DNA of 34,674 nt. Source: Dissophora ornata (taxonomy: Eukaryota > Mortierellomycota > Mortierellomycetes > Mortierellales > Mortierellaceae). Shown here in pieces: positions 31,077 through 34,674 of this stretch; position 1 is the stretch's first letter; each line of letters starts with the position of its first letter. The notes beneath the pieces were generated by a model. The model was not told the DNA's origin, ran no database searches, and saw only the letters and a list, made by a program, of their open reading frames with translations. The position numbers and the translations under genes are program-made. Where the stretch lies: contig MU616799.1 in the NCBI GenBank assembly GCA_025201705.1, positions 6,621-41,294 of the forward strand, given 5' to 3'.

Positions 31077-33422
31077 TCAGGGGGATGATGGTGCTGGACC
31101 CTGATCCGTACCAGGTTCTTCAAGCGCTTCGGTTGTGCTCACTTCTTTTAATTCTTCACTGGACGATGGTGCTTCTGCTTCTGCAAGTTCTGTCGAAGGC
31201 TGTGCAGGTTCCGACTCCTTCTCGTCCTTGGCCACCTCTTCAACAGGCGTCTCAACTGTGATCTGAAGTGCATTAGCGCTGCTGCTTTCCGTTTCCTCTT
31301 CCGCCGGAATCTCAATCTCGTCGACATCTTGACCAACATCGACATGGACTAATCCACCATAGATACCCTCGTCAAAGCACTTCAAAATATAATCCTGCAC
31401 CGCGCGCTTGTACACGACTACAAACCCATCCATAATCTTTTGTTCGTTCAAGATCACAGATCCTTCCATCCCTTGCATCTTGAACCCTTCCGCACTATTC
31501 TGCGCTGCAGATGATATCGTTGTTGTTGTTGCCGCCGCCGCCGCTGCTGCTGCAGGTCGGGATGAGGATATGAAAAGTGTCGACCGGAAGGCTGACGCAC
31601 GTTCTCCAAACACAAACCGATCGTATTCTTCGAGTGCAAGATCCACGCGCATTAAGCTGTCGACCAAGATTTCGCGCAGAGGCATCGCCAATGAAAGGGG
31701 GGCCAACAGCCTTAGTGAATTGAGTGCTGTCAGATACGCGTTGGTGAGGTACGCGAGCGGCGGGTAATCCATCAGGCATGTCTGAGGCGACATGGACGAA
31801 GACGAGCCAATACCAACGCCAGCAGCGTCTGTGGTCGAGGTCCTGCCCAGCGTTGGTGAAGTTGACGTTGAAGAAGTTGTGGACGACGGTGTTGGAGTGC
31901 GGCCTGTCCCGCCAAGCATCCACTGACTGGGAAGTAACCACTCTGGGTATTTCTTGCCCTCACCTCCAAGACCATCCACAAATTCTTCTGCGCCCCGTTG
32001 GAACGCTCCACCGACAACTCGGATTACAGCCTCTTCAAAAAGGGACGTGACGAGATACCGAAGATCAAATCCGATTTTAGCCATATTGGCTCCGAAATAC
32101 ATGAGTTGCGTCAGGATCGAGGACAGAGCTGAGGTGTCGTGGATCTGAGGGATGTGAGCCCTCAGAATATGCAGAAGAGTCTGCGTCCGATAGGTGACAA
32201 AGTCTGCCAGGAGATTGTCGGTGGTCCAACAGTGTTGCTTCTCAAACGTCTGTTGTTGCTGTGGATAATCAGTCGCCAGTGTTGCTGCTGCTGGCGATGG
32301 CGATGATCCCCTGTAATCGTATGATGATGTCGAGGAGAATCCAGTGTAGTTGTCGACACTACCAAAAATGCTCTTGTAGTAGGCCATGATATCGAACAGA
32401 CACTCCCGTGTGACATCAATATACTTTTTGAGATACCCGAACGAATCGCCCTTATGGTGTGGAATCTTGGACAGCTGGTGGTTCATATAAAGACCTCGCG
32501 ATTTTAAGAACAGCATCTTCAGCGGCGTCTCATCCTCTGCCAGCGTAGTGCTCGTCGATGATGACGATAGCGTAGTCGCCGAAAGCTTGGATCCTGCTTT
32601 AGCCGATGTTGTCGTTGGTCCGTCCTGGTGATGATGCTCATCATCCTCCACCATCTCCAACTGTCCTCGGAAACTTCCAATCCGTCTCAAGAACCCAATA
32701 ATCCTCAGCGCCACCGGCAATTTGATCGGCTCTCTCAACTGCGCCAACAACTGCACTAGCATCATCTCCCGTCCCTGAGCAACCTTCATCTCAATCTCCT
32801 CAATAATTTCTATCCCTGGGTACCGTCCTACCAACCTTTGGACATGGCTCGCCAACTCCAACGCCTCATTATAATAACCATTCCTCACACAGGTCTCCAT
32901 CAACAATGGGATCTCCAAGACCTCCAACAACTGTGAGTGTGTCGCCAGAATCGATGCATATACATTCTGTCGCTCCAAAATCGGTGGCGCCTTCTTTGTC
33001 GAAAACCCGGATAGCGTCTCCACAAACTTTGGGATTGTCTCCTGGAAGTGATCGAGATGCTGGCCAAGCGTCTCAAACGTCGATTGAACGTCCTGTTTAC
33101 AATCCTTGACGAGGATAAAGGCCTTGTAGTCCCTGAAGGCCAGTTCCGACATATCCCGTTCCACCTTCAGCTGTTCTTCACGAAGCTTCTCGGGCTCGTT
33201 GTGGAGAGCTCGAGCTGGGAGGGAGGTGAGGCGGTTGAGGTAGTCTTTTGACCAGGACGTGGAGAGCATCTCGCGTTTTTGGAGCGGCACTTTTTCGACG
33301 ATGAGGTCAAACAGCGCATCCTGATCTGTGCTGCTGCTGCTGTTGCCGATGTGCAGATTGTTATTGTTGATGAAACTAGACGGGTCCGCCTTGTGGCCAT
33401 GGCTCGCCATCTCGGTTGCCAT
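31077..33422 (-). CDS. COG8: Conserved oligomeric Golgi complex subunit 8 (COG8/Dor1)
   Basis: One uninterrupted ORF of 781 residues. COG8 belongs to lobe B of the COG tether, which captures retrograde vesicles at the Golgi. The Dor1 region is clear in the first 230 residues: WSKDYLNRLTSLPARALHNE, EQLKVERDMSELAFRDYKAF, QNVYASILATHSQLLEVLEIP, VRNGYYNEALELASHVQRL and LPVALRIIGFLRRIGSFRG. Later blocks are LKMLFLKSRGLYMNHQLSKI, KKYIDVTRECLFDIMAYYKS, LMYFGANMAKIGFDLRYLV and YLTNAYLTALNSLRLLAPL. Low-complexity Ser/Thr, poly-Ala (about residue 625) and an acidic tail make it longer than the human protein (about 610). The start at 33422 fits; Met5 is an alternative. The lack of introns is unusual next to its intron-rich neighbours. 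Confidence 0.9.
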   Translation of the reverse strand: MATEMASHGHKADPSSFINNNNLHIGNSSSSTDQDALFDLIVEKVPLQKREMLSTSWSKDYLNRLTSLPARALHNEPEKLREEQLKVERDMSELAFRDYKAFILVKDCKQDVQSTFETLGQHLDHFQETIPKFVETLSGFSTKKAPPILERQNVYASILATHSQLLEVLEIPLLMETCVRNGYYNEALELASHVQRLVGRYPGIEIIEEIEMKVAQGREMMLVQLLAQLREPIKLPVALRIIGFLRRIGSFRGQLEMVEDDEHHHQDGPTTTSAKAGSKLSATTLSSSSTSTTLAEDETPLKMLFLKSRGLYMNHQLSKIPHHKGDSFGYLKKYIDVTRECLFDIMAYYKSIFGSVDNYTGFSSTSSYDYRGSSPSPAAATLATDYPQQQQTFEKQHCWTTDNLLADFVTYRTQTLLHILRAHIPQIHDTSALSSILTQLMYFGANMAKIGFDLRYLVTSLFEEAVIRVVGGAFQRGAEEFVDGLGGEGKKYPEWLLPSQWMLGGTGRTPTPSSTTSSTSTSPTLGRTSTTDAAGVGIGSSSSMSPQTCLMDYPPLAYLTNAYLTALNSLRLLAPLSLAMPLREILVDSLMRVDLALEEYDRFVFGERASAFRSTLFISSSRPAAAAAAAATTTTISSAAQNSAEGFKMQGMEGSVILNEQKIMDGFVVVYKRAVQDYILKCFDEGIYGGLVHVDVGQDVDEIEIPAEEETESSSANALQITVETPVEEVAKDEKESEPAQPSTELAEAEAPSSSEELKEVSTTEALEEPGTDQGPAPSSP

Positions 33423-34674
33423 CCTTTGAAAGTGATGCGTGTTGATGAGTGATGGGCAAAGCGAGATGAGAAAGAGAAATATTCGTGGTCGCGCGTCTGT
33501 GCCGTCTGTGCCTGTGACTGGATGTTACAACACCACCATCAAAAAACTAAAAAAAAGCTGCCTTGGCACCCTCCCCAACGCTGAAATTATGTAAAGCAAA
33601 CGAGTCTGGCACACCACGAGAGCACCACTCGCCAATGAAAGATCTCTGCACATACCAGAGCGTCAGCGCGTATGTTCTTGACTCCATACTAAATGCCGTT
33701 TTGGGAGTTTTTCTTCACCAGAAGCCTGCGTTCTCTTCATTAAAGACTCCCCAAGAGCCCACCCCAGACGAGCGCCACAACTCGTGCGCGGGCAAGTTCT
33801 GGATGCAGACCAAACGGCGGTCCCGGAATGTTTAGGGTTGTTGGCGGCAAACGGTGCCTCTACTCATACCCTCGACATTTTCGATATCGCAGACGTCTTT
33901 GTCGGGATCGCAGAAAAATCAGAACAGCTTGTCAAACAGAAATGTGGTAGTGGTGACCACCTCGCAACATCTTCAGCTCTCAGTGGCGAGGACAGAAGCT
34001 GTGATGATAGAGTTTCATGAAGCAAAAGCAAAGCATTGTATCTGGGTGGAAGAAACCAAGGAGTTCCGAACAACTCTGGCTACTGACTGTCACGCGGATT
34101 ATACAGGATCAAATGTTAAATTTTCCGGACGCCAGCGCTGCAGCTTTGGCTGCCGCTGCTGCTACCACTATTGAACCTCCAAGCAGATCCAACATCGAAC
34201 CATTAAAAACACCAACACCAACACCAGAAAAACCACGCAAATCATCACATATACATTACAGCGGCTGCGCCAGAGAAGCAAACGGTCGCACCAGCATTTA
34301 ATTCGATATGTAGTGTAGCACAGGAAGTCAAAGACGATCGAGGAGGTAGCAAAAACAAAAAAAAGTTAATCCCTTCAGAATTACTGGGCCAGAACCTACA
34401 GAAACATATTCAGAGAGTCTACTCACAAAAAAAGAATCGGGCGCATCAAATTACCAGACGCTCCAGAGTCGTGTCTTTGAAGATGGGCAAAAGACAGAAT
34501 GTGCAAACGAAATTATTATTTTCTTGAAACGATTATTTTTCCTAAGAGATCATCAAGTCTATCTGATTCCTGTCTTCTCGAAAGAAGAGAGGGTTGGCTT
34601 GCCGTCAGTCAGCTTCTCTTCCCACGAAAGGAAGATGGGCTGTGCAGAACACACCGCGAGCAGGTCGCAAGCCA
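33423..34674. other. Right edge: COG8 5' region and unrecognised plus-strand ORFs
   Basis: The first 100-200 bp should hold the COG8 leader and promoter. Beyond that, plus-strand ORFs at 33784-34020 (LGLLAANGASTHTLDIFDIA and FVGIAEKSEQLVKQKCG) and 34017-34301 (Ala-rich SAAALAAAAATTI, then Thr/Pro repeats) look partly protein-like but overlap in different frames and match no family I know. They could be exons of a divergent gene that continues past the window, or remnants. The last 370 bp shows nothing recognisable. Confidence 0.3.

Overview
This window is nuclear DNA of a filamentous fungus, most likely an early-diverging one (Mucoromycota, probably Mortierellomycotina). The signs are short GT-AG introns (mostly 67-130 bp) with CTAAC-type branch sites, a fungal FKS-type beta-1,3-glucan synthase, a GPI-anchored GH72 glucanosyltransferase, and remnants of an F-box/LRR family and of a 'YELHEYPIPRLFIVLP' family that I associate with Mortierella-like genomes. 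The lineage call is an inference from gene content; no marker gene fixes it.

The window falls into two parts. Positions 1 to about 9000 are accessory in character. They hold a 101-bp-period tandem repeat at the left edge, a tiny retroposed insertion with a 33-nt poly-T tract and 20-bp direct repeats, one tRNA-Pro(AGG), a 465-bp foldback element with an extra arm beside it, two intact alpha/beta-hydrolase paralogues in head-to-head inverted duplication, and three decayed genes. From about 9000 to 33420 the DNA is gene-dense and conserved.

The conserved part reads: FKS beta-1,3-glucan synthase (minus), a 3.2-kb intergenic region, GH72 beta-1,3-glucanosyltransferase (plus), ribosomal protein eS27 (plus), a Tom20 import receptor fused to a MYND/SET methyltransferase (plus), a membrane-anchored lysine-rich coiled-coil protein of unknown function (plus), an 18-exon Ulp2/SENP6-7-like SUMO protease (plus) and, convergent with it, COG8 of the Golgi tethering complex (minus). 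The last 1.25 kb holds only unrecognised ORFs.

Functionally, FKS synthesises linear beta-1,3-glucan and GH72 elongates and branches it at the wall, so the two divergently transcribed neighbours act on the same polymer. The most unusual gene is the Tom20-MYND-SET fusion. Its exons join cleanly in phase, and retention of its third intron would give an ordinary 156-residue Tom20. The SUMO protease carries two nearly identical SUMO-interacting motifs, one of them on a 30-bp micro-exon. All exon structures were derived by hand from splice signals and reading-frame phase and have no transcript support.
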